Below are positions 46,003 through 56,700 of a DNA stretch of 64,000 nucleotides, piece by piece. This DNA is from Allgaiera indica (GTDB lineage Bacteria > Pseudomonadota > Alphaproteobacteria > Rhodobacterales > Rhodobacteraceae). Position 1 is the first letter of the stretch, and every line of letters starts with the position of its first letter. The DNA lies in NCBI RefSeq assembly GCF_900106675.1, contig NZ_FNOB01000001.1:62001-126000 (forward strand), given 5' to 3'. A program made the translations under genes and the position numbers. A model generated the notes under the pieces. The model saw nothing but the letters and a program-made list of their open reading frames with translations, did no database searches and was not told the origin of the DNA.

Positions 46003-46992
46003 ATGGAACCTGCACCGATGATCGAATTGTGGCGTGGGGACCGGTGCGAAAGCGCTCATCTGGGCCATGCGGTGATCTGCGACGCCGGCGGCGATATCGT
46101 CGAGGCCTGGGGCGATCCGGATGCGCTGATCTATCCGCGCTCGTCGTGCAAGATGCTGCAGGCTCTGCCGCTGGTGGAAAGCGGCGCCGCCGATGCCGTG
46201 GGTCTGGATGCGCGGCGTCTTGCCCTGGCCTGCGCCAGCCATTCGGGCGCGGCGATCCACACCGACACGGTGCGCGGCTGGCTGGACGGGCTGGGCTTGG
46301 CCGAGGCCGATCTACGCTGCGGATCGCACATGCCGAGCGACAAAGAGGCGATGAAGGGGTTGATGTGCTCGGACACAAGCCCCTGCCAGATCCACAACAA
46401 TTGCTCGGGCAAGCACGCGGGGTTCCTTACGCTGACCAAGCACCTGGGCGCGGGGCCCGAATATGTCGACCTCGCCCATCCGGTGCAGCAGGCGGTGCGC
46501 GCGGCCTTTGAGGAGGTCACCGGCGAGGCCAGCCCTGGCAACGGGATTGACGGCTGCTCGGCGCCGAATTTCGCTACTTCGATTGCCGGGTTGGGCCGGG
46601 CAATGGCCTATTTCGCCGGTGCCGACGGCAAGGCCGGCGCGCGGGCGGCGGCGGCGGCGCGGCTGCGCGACGCGATGCGCGCGCATCCCGAGATGGTCGC
46701 GGGCGAGGGCCGCGCCTGCACCGAATTGATGCGCGCGATGGGCGGCCGCGTGGCGATCAAGACCGGGGCCGAGGCGGTCTTTGTCGCGATCCTGCCCGAA
46801 CAGCGGCTGGGCATCGCGTTGAAGATCGTGGACGGCGGCACCCGCGCCGCCGAGGCCGCGATCACCGCGCTTCTGATCCGGCTGGGCGTTCTGGATGCGG
46901 CCCATCCGGCGGCCCTGAAACGGCTGGGACCGGAACGCAACTGGCGCGGGATCGAAACCGGCGGGCTGCGGACCGCTCCGGGCTTCGCCTAA
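46003..46992 (+). CDS. Asparaginase, Rhizobium-type (asparaginase II family)
   Basis: A 329-residue protein of the thermolabile Rhizobium-type L-asparaginase family, unrelated to E. coli AnsA/B. Family blocks are RSSCKMLQALPLVESGAA, CASHSGAAIHTDTV, CSDTSPCQIHNNCSGKHAGF, NGIDGCSAPNFA and VAIKTGAEAVF. The Ser-Lys and Cys residues in these blocks are the likely active-site set. The start at 46003 follows GGGGAAG; ATG codons at 45988 and 46018 are alternatives. It would hydrolyse asparagine to aspartate in the cytoplasm. Confidence 0.9.
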   Translation: MEPAPMIELWRGDRCESAHLGHAVICDAGGDIVEAWGDPDALIYPRSSCKMLQALPLVESGAADAVGLDARRLALACASHSGAAIHTDTVRGWLDGLGLAEADLRCGSHMPSDKEAMKGLMCSDTSPCQIHNNCSGKHAGFLTLTKHLGAGPEYVDLAHPVQQAVRAAFEEVTGEASPGNGIDGCSAPNFATSIAGLGRAMAYFAGADGKAGARAAAAARLRDAMRAHPEMVAGEGRACTELMRAMGGRVAIKTGAEAVFVAILPEQRLGIALKIVDGGTRAAEAAITALLIRLGVLDAAHPAALKRLGPERNWRGIETGGLRTAPGFA

Positions 46993-47082
46993 GGTATCTT
47001 TGCCTTCAAGTACTCGAAATTATGAACCCAGGATGTTACGAATCTAGGGCATCTGATTTAGCCCCCTGGGAAAGGTCGTTCA

Positions 47083-47817
47083 GTGGTCAAATTCCTTCAG
47101 GGCGTCGAACGCGCCGTCAAGCGGAAGCTGCCGCCGGGGCTGCGCCGCCGCCTGCGCAGTTCGAAGTTCGAACTGATCGCGATGCGCGCGCGGCCGGTCG
47201 ACCTGGTGGTCCATGTCGGCGCTCATCACGCCGAGGATCGCGCGCTTTACGAAAGCTTCGGTGCCCGAACGGTGCTGTGGATCGAAGCCGACCCCGACAC
47301 CCATACCACCTTGCAACAGGTGCTTGACGCTCACCGGGGCCCGGGCCGCCATATCGCGCATCTGGGCCTTGTGTCGTCGACGCCGGGGGCCAAGATGGAA
47401 TTTCATCGCTTCAACGGCGATGGCGCATCATCCTCTGTCTATCGCGCGTCCGAGCGGTTCAGGCAACGTTTCACGCAGGTCGAGGAAACCGGCGAAGTGG
47501 TGCAATTGCATAGCCAGACCCTGCCAGAGATCATGGCAGATCACGGCATCGCCCCGGGCGCGGCCGGCAAGGCCTTGCTGGTGGTCGACGTGCAGGGTCA
47601 CGAACTGGCGGTGCTGCGCGGCCTGGGCGAATCCCTGCGGGACTTCGCCTTCTGCAAATGCGAAATCTCGCGCGAGCCCTTCTATGAGGGCGGGGCGCGT
47701 TTTGACGATGTCGACACCCACTTCCGCGATCAGGGCTTCGCGCTTGTGTCGCACCCCTATCGACGGGTGCCGCGTCATGGCGACGTGCTGTATTCGGCCG
47801 GCGGACGCCAGCGCTAG
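47083..47817 (+). CDS. FkbM-family methyltransferase
   Basis: A 244-residue SAM-dependent methyltransferase of FkbM type. The GTG start at 47083 follows GGGAAAGG. Motifs are the SAM loop VDLVVHVGAHHAEDRAL, VLWIEADPDTH, and the C-terminal LLVVDVQGHELAVLRG with KCEIS, the typical FkbM LKIDVEG-like block. Such enzymes O-methylate sugars or lipids. It has no glycan cluster around it, so the acceptor is unknown. It is convergent with serB by 6 bases. Confidence 0.86.
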   Translation: MVKFLQGVERAVKRKLPPGLRRRLRSSKFELIAMRARPVDLVVHVGAHHAEDRALYESFGARTVLWIEADPDTHTTLQQVLDAHRGPGRHIAHLGLVSSTPGAKMEFHRFNGDGASSSVYRASERFRQRFTQVEETGEVVQLHSQTLPEIMADHGIAPGAAGKALLVVDVQGHELAVLRGLGESLRDFAFCKCEISREPFYEGGARFDDVDTHFRDQGFALVSHPYRRVPRHGDVLYSAGGRQR

Positions 47818-47823
47818 CCAGCT

Positions 47824-48705
47824 TTACGGGGCGGCGACGATCTCGTCCCGGCCGTAGCCCTGAAGGTACAATAACGCGGTCAGGTCGCCGTGGTTGACCC
47901 GGACCTCGCATTGCGCGGCGACGGTGGGCTTGGCGTGCAGCGCCACGCCGCAGCCGGCCCTGTGCAGCATGTCCAGATCGTTGGCCCCGTCGCCCACCGC
48001 GATCACCTGATCCTCGGCCACGCCCAGCCGCGCGCAGGTGGCCTCTAGGGCGGCAACCTTGGCCGCGCGCCCCAGGATCGGCTCGGCCACCTTGCCCGAC
48101 AGCTTGCCATCCTCGACAAGCAGCACGTTGGCGCGGTTCTCGTCGAACCCCAGGTAGGTCGCCACCGCCTCGGAAAACGCGGTGAACCCGCCCGAGACAA
48201 GCACGGTATAGCCACCCTGGGTCTTCATCGTACCGATCAGCTTGCGTCCGCCGGGGGTGAAGGTGATGCGCTCGGCCAGCACCTTGTGGATCACTTCGGC
48301 GGGCAGCCCTGCCAGCAGCGCGACCCGCTCGCGCAGGGCACCCTCGAAATCCAGTTCGCCGTTCATCGCGCGGGCGGTGATCTCGGCCACCCGGGGGCCG
48401 ACGCCGGCCTCGGCGGCCAGTTCGTCGACGCATTCCTGGCCGATCATGGTCGAATCCATATCCGCCAGCAGCACTTTCTTGCGCCGCCCCTCGGCGGGCA
48501 GGATGTTCAGATCGAAGCCCTGATCCTGCAACTCCTGCCAGCGCGCGCGGAAATCAGAAGGCACGGATTCCAGCGGGAATTCCACCGCGATCCCGGGGTC
48601 GAGCCACCGCACCTCGCCCCCGCCCCAGGCGCGGCGCAGCGTGTCGACCCCCGTGCGCGACAGATTGGCGCGATCGGGATTGGCGAGGAGGGTAACGATC
48701 TGCAT
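47824..48705 (-). CDS. serB: Phosphoserine phosphatase
   Basis: A HAD-superfamily phosphatase of 293 residues that performs the last step of serine synthesis. The catalytic motif is LLADMDSTMI with nucleophile Asp82 and acid Asp84. Motif II is LVSGGFTAF, and motif III is VGDGANDLDML. The N-terminal 75 residues form the usual accessory domain. The start at 48705 (MQIVTLLANPD) follows GGAGCCCCC. It is divergent from serC-serA, so the whole phosphorylated serine pathway lies together. Confidence 0.96.
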   Translation of the reverse strand: MQIVTLLANPDRANLSRTGVDTLRRAWGGGEVRWLDPGIAVEFPLESVPSDFRARWQELQDQGFDLNILPAEGRRKKVLLADMDSTMIGQECVDELAAEAGVGPRVAEITARAMNGELDFEGALRERVALLAGLPAEVIHKVLAERITFTPGGRKLIGTMKTQGGYTVLVSGGFTAFSEAVATYLGFDENRANVLLVEDGKLSGKVAEPILGRAAKVAALEATCARLGVAEDQVIAVGDGANDLDMLHRAGCGVALHAKPTVAAQCEVRVNHGDLTALLYLQGYGRDEIVAAP

Positions 48706-48842
48706 GGGGGCTCCGGTCGGGGATGGGGATGGCAATGAGGCGGAACAACAAAGGCGGGCGGCAAGGTCGCATACGGGCGATCAAGCGGCGCAATAGCGCA
48801 ATAATTTCGCTTGCGCCAGTACCGGGCGGGGCGTATGAGCGG

Positions 48843-48894
48843 CGGTGGGACACCCCTCCCCAACGAGGGGCGCATATCTGTAAGGATACCACCG
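48843..48894 (+). promoter_or_regulatory. Structured serC leader (serC-motif-like RNA)
   Basis: CGGTGG (48843-48848) can pair with CCACCG (48889-48894), which lies directly before the serC start codon. Inside this, CCCCTC (48853-48858) pairs with GAGGGG (48865-48870), and the ribosome-binding sequence AAGGA is at 48882-48886 in the enclosed loop. A conserved 'serC motif' RNA upstream of serC has been described in Alphaproteobacteria; position and two-stem layout agree, but no covariance model was run. The fold would bury the ribosome-binding region, which implies translational control. Confidence 0.55.
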
Positions 48895-50049
<1,155 letters not shown>

Positions 50050-50063
50050 ACAACCTTCCGGCC

Positions 50064-50099
50064 GCGCGCGTCCGCCCCCGATGCGGAGGGCCGCGCGCG
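50064..50099 (+). other. GC-rich hairpin between serC and serA
   Basis: TCCGC (50071-50075) and GCGGA (50083-50087) form a stem, with flanking CGCGCG runs able to extend it. It lies in the 84-bp gap between serC and serA and could modulate the serC:serA ratio. There is no T-run, so full termination is unlikely. Confidence 0.35.
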
Positions 50100-50133
50100 T
50101 CGCCCCCACATTTCATGCGAAAAGGAGCCTGAC

Positions 50134-51729
50134 ATGGCCCCCAAGGTACTCGTTTCCGACAAGCTTTCCGAAACCGCCGTGCAGATCTTCCGCGACCGCG
50201 GGATCGAGGTGGATTTCGAACCCTCCCTTGGCAAGGACAAGGACAAGCTGGCCCAGGTGATCGGACAGTATGACGGCCTTGCCATCCGGTCGGCCACCAA
50301 GGTGACCGAGAAGATCCTGGCCCAGGCCACCAATCTGAAGGTGATCGGCCGGGCTGGCATCGGGGTCGACAACGTCGACATCCCGGCGGCGTCGAAGAAG
50401 GGCGTGATCGTGATGAACACGCCCTTCGGCAACTCGATCACCACCGCCGAGCACGCCATCGCGATGATGTTCGCGGTGGCGCGGCAGATCCCGGAAGCGA
50501 ACGCCTCGACCCAGGCCGGCAAGTGGGAAAAGTCGCGCTTCATGGGGGTCGAGCTGTTCAACAAGACCTTGGGCGTGATCGGCGCGGGCAACATCGGCTC
50601 GATCGTCTGCGACCGGGCGCTGGGACTGCACATGAAGGTGGTGGCCTACGACCCCTTCCTGTCGGAAGAGCGCGCCAAGCAGATCGGCGTGACCAAGGTG
50701 GAACTGGACGAGTTGCTGGCGCGGGCGGATTTCATCACCCTGCATGTGCCGCTGACCGACAAGACCCGCAACATCCTGTCGGCCGAAAACATCGCCAAGA
50801 CCAGGAAGGGCGTGCGCATCGTCAACTGCGCCCGTGGCGGGCTGATCGACGAGACAGCGCTGGCCGAGGCGCTGAAATCGGGCCATGTGGCGGGCGCGGC
50901 GCTGGATGTCTTCGCGGAGGAGCCGGCGACCGAGAACGTGCTGTTTGGCCTGCCCAATGTCGTCTGCACGCCGCATCTGGGGGCGGCGACCACCGAGGCA
51001 CAGGAAAACGTGGCGATCCAGGTGGCCGAGCAGATGTCGGACTACCTGCTGACCGGCGCGGTGCAGAACGCGCTGAACATGCCCTCGGTCACGGCCGAAG
51101 AGGCCGCGATCATGGGGCCATGGCTGAAGCTGGCCGAGCATCTGGGCACCTTCACCGGCCAGATGACCGACGAGCCGATCAAGGCGGTGAACGTGCTTTA
51201 TGACGGCGCGGTGGCCGAGATGAACCTTGCGGCGCTGAACTGCGCGGTGATCGCGGGGATCATGAAGGCGACCAACCCCGATGTGAACATGGTCTCGGCA
51301 CCGATCGTCGCCAAGGAACGCGGGATGAAGATCTCGACCACCAACCAGGCGAAGTCGGGGGTGTTCGATGCCTATATCAAGGTGACCGTGGTGACCGAGA
51401 AGCGCGAGCGCTCGATCGCGGGCACCTGTTTTTCGGACGGCAAGCCTCGGTTCATCCAGATCAAGGGCATCAATATAGACGCCGAGGTGGGGACGCATAT
51501 GCTCTACACCACCAACAACGACGTGCCCGGCATCATCGGCACGCTGGGCCGCACGATGGGCGAGGCCGGAGTGAATATCGCGAACTTCACCCTGGGTCGT
51601 TCGTCCGTGGGCAAGGATGCGATCGCGCTGCTCTACCTGGATGCGCCGCCGCCGCAATCCGTGCTGAAGGCGCTGACCGATACCGGCCTGTTCAACCAGG
51701 TGCGGCCGCTGGTCTTCGACGCGGCCTGA
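50134..51729 (+). CDS. serA: D-3-phosphoglycerate dehydrogenase
   Basis: The first enzyme of serine synthesis, long form with 531 residues. The nucleotide-binding domain has LKVIGRAGIGVDNVDI and LGVIGAGNIGSIV; the catalytic region includes NCARGGLIDE and VVCTPHLGAAT. After residue about 320 come the allosteric substrate-binding domain and a C-terminal ACT domain (NNDVPGIIGTLGRTMGEAGV), which suggests feedback control by serine. AAGGAG lies eight bases before the ATG. The stop is followed by copy 5 of the 3'-end element. Confidence 0.97.
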   Translation: MAPKVLVSDKLSETAVQIFRDRGIEVDFEPSLGKDKDKLAQVIGQYDGLAIRSATKVTEKILAQATNLKVIGRAGIGVDNVDIPAASKKGVIVMNTPFGNSITTAEHAIAMMFAVARQIPEANASTQAGKWEKSRFMGVELFNKTLGVIGAGNIGSIVCDRALGLHMKVVAYDPFLSEERAKQIGVTKVELDELLARADFITLHVPLTDKTRNILSAENIAKTRKGVRIVNCARGGLIDETALAEALKSGHVAGAALDVFAEEPATENVLFGLPNVVCTPHLGAATTEAQENVAIQVAEQMSDYLLTGAVQNALNMPSVTAEEAAIMGPWLKLAEHLGTFTGQMTDEPIKAVNVLYDGAVAEMNLAALNCAVIAGIMKATNPDVNMVSAPIVAKERGMKISTTNQAKSGVFDAYIKVTVVTEKRERSIAGTCFSDGKPRFIQIKGINIDAEVGTHMLYTTNNDVPGIIGTLGRTMGEAGVNIANFTLGRSSVGKDAIALLYLDAPPPQSVLKALTDTGLFNQVRPLVFDAA

Positions 51730-51736
51730 CGGGGGC

Positions 51737-51817
51737 GGGGGCGCTGCCCCCGTGGCTGGCGCCCCGCCCGTTCGGGCCGCCGGATGTGGCCCCCGGAGTA
51801 TTTTCGCCAAGATGAAG
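51737..51817 (+). repeat. 3'-end element copy 5 (downstream of serA)
   Basis: The hairpin GGGGGC-GCT-GCCCCC (51737-51751) begins 8 bases past the serA stop. A second stem GCCCG-TT-CGGGC (51766-51777) follows. Then come CCCCC and the core GGAGTATTTTCGCCAAGATG with AAG (51790-51817). The order and orientation match copies 1, 2 and 4, with the element in the sense of the upstream gene. Confidence 0.75.
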
Positions 51818-51907
51818 GGGCGGCGCGACGCGGGCGGGCCGCCCCTGTTCCTTGGGCGCCTGGCACGCTAGCCTGCGGCCGGACACTGAAAGTCGGAGAC
51901 CCGCCAG

Positions 51908-52645
51908 ATGCGCAGCTATGCGATTGGAGACATCCACGGCCAGATCGATCTTCTGCGCGGCGCACATGCGCGGATCGAACGCGATCGGGCCGAAACCGGT
52001 GACGCGGAGGCGCCGGTGGTGCATGTCGGCGATCTGGTCGATCGCGGCCCCGACAGCGCCGGGGTGATCGCATTTCTGTCAGAGGGGATCGCTGCGGGCG
52101 CGCCCTGGGTGGTGCTAAAGGGCAATCATGACCGCATGTTCGCGGGTTTCCTGGAGCGCGCCGATTTCCAGGATCCGATGCTGCGGCCCGACTACACCTG
52201 GCTTCACCCCCGCGTCGGCGGGCTTGAGACGCTGGCCTCCTATGGCATCGCCAACCCCGGGCGCCGCCCGGTCGCCGAGCTTCACGCCGAGGCGCGTGAC
52301 AAAGTGCCCGCCGCCCACCATGCCTTTCTGGCCGGTCTTCCCACCCATCTGCATCGCGGCGAGGTCTTCTTCGTTCATGCCGGCATCCGCCCCGGCCTGC
52401 CGCTGACGGCACAGACCGAGGACGACATGACCTGGATCCGTCGCGCCTTCCTGGATGATCTGCGCGATCACGGTGCGCTTATCGTCCATGGCCATACCCC
52501 GGTCGAGCGCGCCACCCATTACGGCAACCGGCTGAACATCGACAGCGGCGCAGCCTATGGCGGGCCACTAAGCGTGGTCGTGATCGAGGACCGCGACGTC
52601 TGGGAACTGACCGAGCGCGGCCGCCAGCCTCTGCCGCCCTACTGA
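51908..52645 (+). CDS. PPP-family metallophosphatase (ApaH/PrpE-like)
   Basis: A 245-residue calcineurin-like phosphoesterase. The PPP signatures are intact: GDIHG (residues 7-11), GDLVDRG, GNHD, and the later VHAGIRPG and HGHTPV blocks. These ligate two metal ions. It could act on phosphoproteins or on diadenosine tetraphosphate; the length and blocks fit the bacterial 'serine/threonine protein phosphatase' group. Its last 7 bases overlap the convergent GNAT gene. Confidence 0.9.
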   Translation: MRSYAIGDIHGQIDLLRGAHARIERDRAETGDAEAPVVHVGDLVDRGPDSAGVIAFLSEGIAAGAPWVVLKGNHDRMFAGFLERADFQDPMLRPDYTWLHPRVGGLETLASYGIANPGRRPVAELHAEARDKVPAAHHAFLAGLPTHLHRGEVFFVHAGIRPGLPLTAQTEDDMTWIRRAFLDDLRDHGALIVHGHTPVERATHYGNRLNIDSGAAYGGPLSVVVIEDRDVWELTERGRQPLPPY

Positions 52646-53106
52646 AGCAGCTTGCGAAACGTCAGAGAGGTCGGACGGTCGAAGCCCGGATGCGCCGTCT
52701 CGCCGGTCAGTTCGAACCCCATCGAGGCGAAGGCTGCGTGGTTTTCCACCAGTTCGATCCGCGACTGCAGTTCCAGCAGCTGCAGGCCCAGCGCCTCGGC
52801 CCGGGTCTGCGCCATCTCGACCAAGCGCCGCGCCAGGCCGCGGCCGCGATGGCTGGTCGCGACCGTCAGCTTGCCGATGTACAGCGCGCCCTCGCGCGGG
52901 GTCAGGAAGACGCAGGCGACCGGGTGATGATCATCCTCGATCACCCAGATCTCGCCTTCTTCGGCCTTGCGCGCGATCGCCCCCGCGGTCAGCCGATGCA
53001 TCGACGAGGGTGGGTCGATCCGCCCTTCCATATAGGCAAAGTTCGTCTGGATCAGCCGCAACAGCGCCTGCCAATCATACGGGGGGATGGCGCGGATCGG
53101 GGTCAT
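52639..53106 (-). CDS. GNAT-family N-acetyltransferase
   Basis: A 155-residue GNAT protein. The acetyl-CoA pyrophosphate loop is SHRGRGLARRL (motif A) after LYIGKLTVA, and the C-terminal NHAAFASMGFELTGE block completes the fold. The start at 53106 overlaps the GFA gene stop by four bases (ATGA), so the two are coupled. The acceptor (small molecule or protein N-terminus) is unknown. Confidence 0.87.
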   Translation of the reverse strand: MTPIRAIPPYDWQALLRLIQTNFAYMEGRIDPPSSMHRLTAGAIARKAEEGEIWVIEDDHHPVACVFLTPREGALYIGKLTVATSHRGRGLARRLVEMAQTRAEALGLQLLELQSRIELVENHAAFASMGFELTGETAHPGFDRPTSLTFRKLLQ

Positions 53107-53480
53107 CGTCGCGGCAGAGTGTCGGATATGGAAAGCCATGGAAGGTGTTCGTCCCAATGGACATGTTCTTGAGGGCTGTAGGCGGCCGGATCGTCCAGCG
53201 TCGCCGCGTAGAAATGGGTCTCGTCGGGGTAGCGATCGGCGCGGTAGGCCATCGGCGTACCGCAGGTCCCGCAAAACATCCGCTCGACCCCAGGAGAGGA
53301 GACATAAACACTTGGGGCGGCGCCAGTCCAGCGCCAGCTGCCGTCGGAGACCCCGAAAAACGAGGTGAACGGCGCGGCGCAGTTGCGCCGGCAGCTTTCG
53401 CAATGGCAATGGGCCTGCCAAAGAGGTGCGCCGTCGAACTCGAAGCGCACGGCAGTGCAAAGGCAGCGCCCGCCACTCAT
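53103..53480 (-). CDS. GFA-family zinc protein (glutathione-dependent formaldehyde-activating-like)
   Basis: A 125-residue GFA/CENP-V fold protein. Zinc ligands appear as GRCLCTAVRF, HCHCESCRR and FCGTCGTPM. The ATG at 53480 is preferred; a TTG five codons upstream is the alternative. The name comes from the enzyme once thought to join formaldehyde with glutathione, an activity doubtful for many members. It is coupled to the GNAT gene. Confidence 0.88.
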   Translation of the reverse strand: MSGGRCLCTAVRFEFDGAPLWQAHCHCESCRRNCAAPFTSFFGVSDGSWRWTGAAPSVYVSSPGVERMFCGTCGTPMAYRADRYPDETHFYAATLDDPAAYSPQEHVHWDEHLPWLSISDTLPRR

Positions 53481-53743
53481 CGCCAGGCCCGCCAAGAGGC
53501 CCGGCAGCCATCCTGGCCCGGACCGCGCCGCAGATAGGCGTCAGACATCCCCGTCTCCACTTGTGTGCCGGACATTAGGCGCCGCTGCCGCGCAAGGGTC
53601 AAGTCCGGCGTTACCAAATTGTTACAACGCCCAACATCTTGTGAATACCTTGCGGATCCCCGCCAGATGATGGGGTTCCCTGTTGACTCGCGCCGCCGTG
53701 ATCTTGAGCATGAGACGGATACGGGAATCATTGAAAGGCCCCT

Positions 53744-56700
53744 GTGTTGCGCTTTACCCGGCTGCGTCTGAACGGCTTCAAAAGCTTCGTCGATCCGACG
53801 GATCTGATCATCCATGATGGTTTGACCGGGGTGGTCGGGCCGAACGGGTGCGGCAAGTCGAACCTGTTGGAGGCGCTGCGCTGGGTGATGGGCGAAAGCC
53901 GCCCCACGGCGATGCGCGGCGGCGGGATGGAGGATGTGATCTTCGCCGGCGCCGCCAGCCGCCCGGCGCGCAACTTCGCCGAGGTGACGCTGACGATCGA
54001 CAACCAGGAACGCCTGGCGCCCTCGGGTTTCAACGATCAGGACCAGATAGAGATCATCCGCCGGATCACCCGCGACGCGGGTTCGGCTTACCGCGCCAAC
54101 ACCAAGGAGGTGCGGGCGCGCGACGTGCAGATGCTGTTCGCCGATGCCTCGACGGGCGCGCATTCGCCGGCGCTGGTGCGCCAGGGGCAGATTTCCGAGT
54201 TGATCAACGCCAAGCCCAAGAACCGCCGCCGGATCCTGGAAGAAGCCGCGGGGATCTCGGGCCTCTACCAGCGCCGGCACGAGGCCGAATTGCGACTGTC
54301 GGCGACCGAGACCAACCTTGCGCGGGTCGAGGATGTGGTCGAACAGCTGGCCGGGCAGATCGCCACGCTGGCCCGGCAGGCGCGCCAGGCCGCGCGCTAC
54401 CGCGAAATCGGGGAAGAGCTGCGCCGGGCCGAGGGGACGCTGCTGTATCGGCGGTGGAAGGAGGCCGACGAGGCCCGCCTGGCCGCCGATCAGGCGCTGA
54501 CCGAACGCACCAAGGCCGCCGCCCAGGCCGAAGCCGCGGCGCGCGCGGCCACCGCGGCGCGGACCAAGGCCGAGGACGGCCTGCCGCCGAAGCGCGAGGA
54601 AGAGGCGATCGCGGCGGCCGTCCTGCAGCGCCTGAACGTCCAGCGCGACGCCCTGAACGACGAAGAAGCCCGCGCCCGCCGGCTGATCGAGACCCTGACC
54701 GCCCGCATCGACCAGCTCGGCCGCGACATGGAGCGCGAGACCGGCCTCAATCACGACGCGGGCGAGACGATCACCCGGCTGGAATGGGAACAGGCGCAGA
54801 TCGCAAAGGCCCATGCGGGTCATGACGACCGCCTGGCCGAAGCCGCCGAGGCGGCGCGCGAGGCGGCTTCCGTTCTGTCGGAGCGCGAGGAGATACTGGC
54901 CGAACGCACCGAGGATGTGGCCCGCCTTGCCGCGCGGCACCAATCGGCGCTGCGGATGCTGTCGGAAGTGCGCACCACGGTCGAGAAGAACGAGGCCGAA
55001 GCCACCAGGGCCCGCGAGGCGGTGGCCGCGGCAAAGGCGGCGCTTGACCGCGCGGCCGAGGATTTCGCGGGCGCCGAGGAGGCATCTGCCGCTGCGGCCG
55101 AAGCCGCCGAGGCCGCGGAAGCGCATCTGGCCGAGACCGAGGCCGCGCGGGCCGAGGTTCAGGGCCGCGAGGCCGACGCCCGCGCCCTGCGATCAGAGGC
55201 CGAGGGCGAGGCCAGCGCGCTGCGCGCCGAGGTCTCGGCGCTGTCCAAGCTGGTCGAACGCGAATCCCATGCCGGCAGCCAATTGCTGGATCGGGTGCGC
55301 GTGACCCCTGGTTATGAGGCCGCCCTGGGCGCCGCCCTGGCCGATGATCTGCGTGCCCCCGAACTGGACGGCGACGAGGGCTCGGGCTGGGCCGGTCTGC
55401 CCGATTACGACGAGACCCAGCCGCTGCCTCCGGGCGTCGCGCCGCTGTCGGCCCAGGTCGAGGTGCCCGAGGTGCTGCGCCGCCGGATCGCGCAGATCGG
55501 GCTGGTCGAACGCGCCGACGGCCCGCATCTGCAACCGATGTTGCAGCCCGGCCAGCGGCTGGTCAGCCGCGAGGGCGACCTGTGGCGCTGGGACGGCTTC
55601 CGTGCCGGCGCCGAGGATGCGCCCTCGGCCGCGGCGCTGCGGCTCCAGCAGTTGAACCGCCTTGTGGCGCTGAAGCGCGATCTTGAAGATGTGTCGGCCC
55701 GCGCGGCCGGGGCGCAGCAGGCGCATGAGCATCTGCAGCAGCAGCTTGCCGATCTGGCCCGTGCCGATCAGGCCGCCCGCGATGCCCGCCGCCGCGCCGA
55801 TCAGGCGGTGACCGAGGCCAACCGGGCGCTGGCCCGGGCCGAGGCCGAAAGCTCGATCGCGCAGGGCAAGCTGGAGGCCGCCGATCTGGCCGTGAAGCGC
55901 CACGAGGAAGAGGCGATGGCGGCACGCGGACGGCTGAAGGAGGCCGAGCGCGGGCTGGAAACCCTGCCCGATCTGGACGCCGCGCGCGCCGGGATCGAGG
56001 ACGTCAAGATGACGGTCGAGGCGGCGCGGATGACGATGATGACCCGCCGGTCGGGCCACGATGAGTTGCGCCGCGAGGGCGAGGCGCGGGTGCGTCGCGG
56101 GCAGGAGATCGTGAAGGAGATCTCGGGCTGGAAGCTGCGGCTGGAGACGGCCGAGAAACGCTCGGCCGAACTGGCAGAACGCCGCGCCGAGAGCGAGGCG
56201 GAACTGGAAACCGCCGCCGCCGCGCCCGAAGAGATCGCCGAGAAGCGTGCCGAGCTGTCCGAAGCGATCGAGGCCGCCGAGGCGCGGCGCCGCAAGGCCG
56301 CCGACGCGCTGGCCGAGGCCGAGACCGCCCTGCGCGAGGCCCAGATCGCCGAACGCGAGACCGAGCGTCTGGCCGGCGAGGCCCGCGAGGCCCGCGCCCG
56401 TGCCGAGGCCCGCACCGAAGCCGCGCGCGAGACCGTGACCCACGCCGCCGAGCGCATCCATGAAGAGACCGAGATGACCCCCGGCGCGCTGCTTGCCTCG
56501 CTGGCGACCGACCCCGAGGCGATGCCCGCCGCCGAGGCGCTGGAAATCGAGGTCGGCCGTCTGCGGCGTCAGCGCGACGCGCTGGGCGCGGTGAACCTGC
56601 GCGCCGAGGAGGACGCCAAGGAGGTGACCGCCGAGCATGACAATCTGGTCAGCGAAAAGGCGGATCTGGAAGAGGCGATCAAGAAGCTGCGCTCTGGCAT

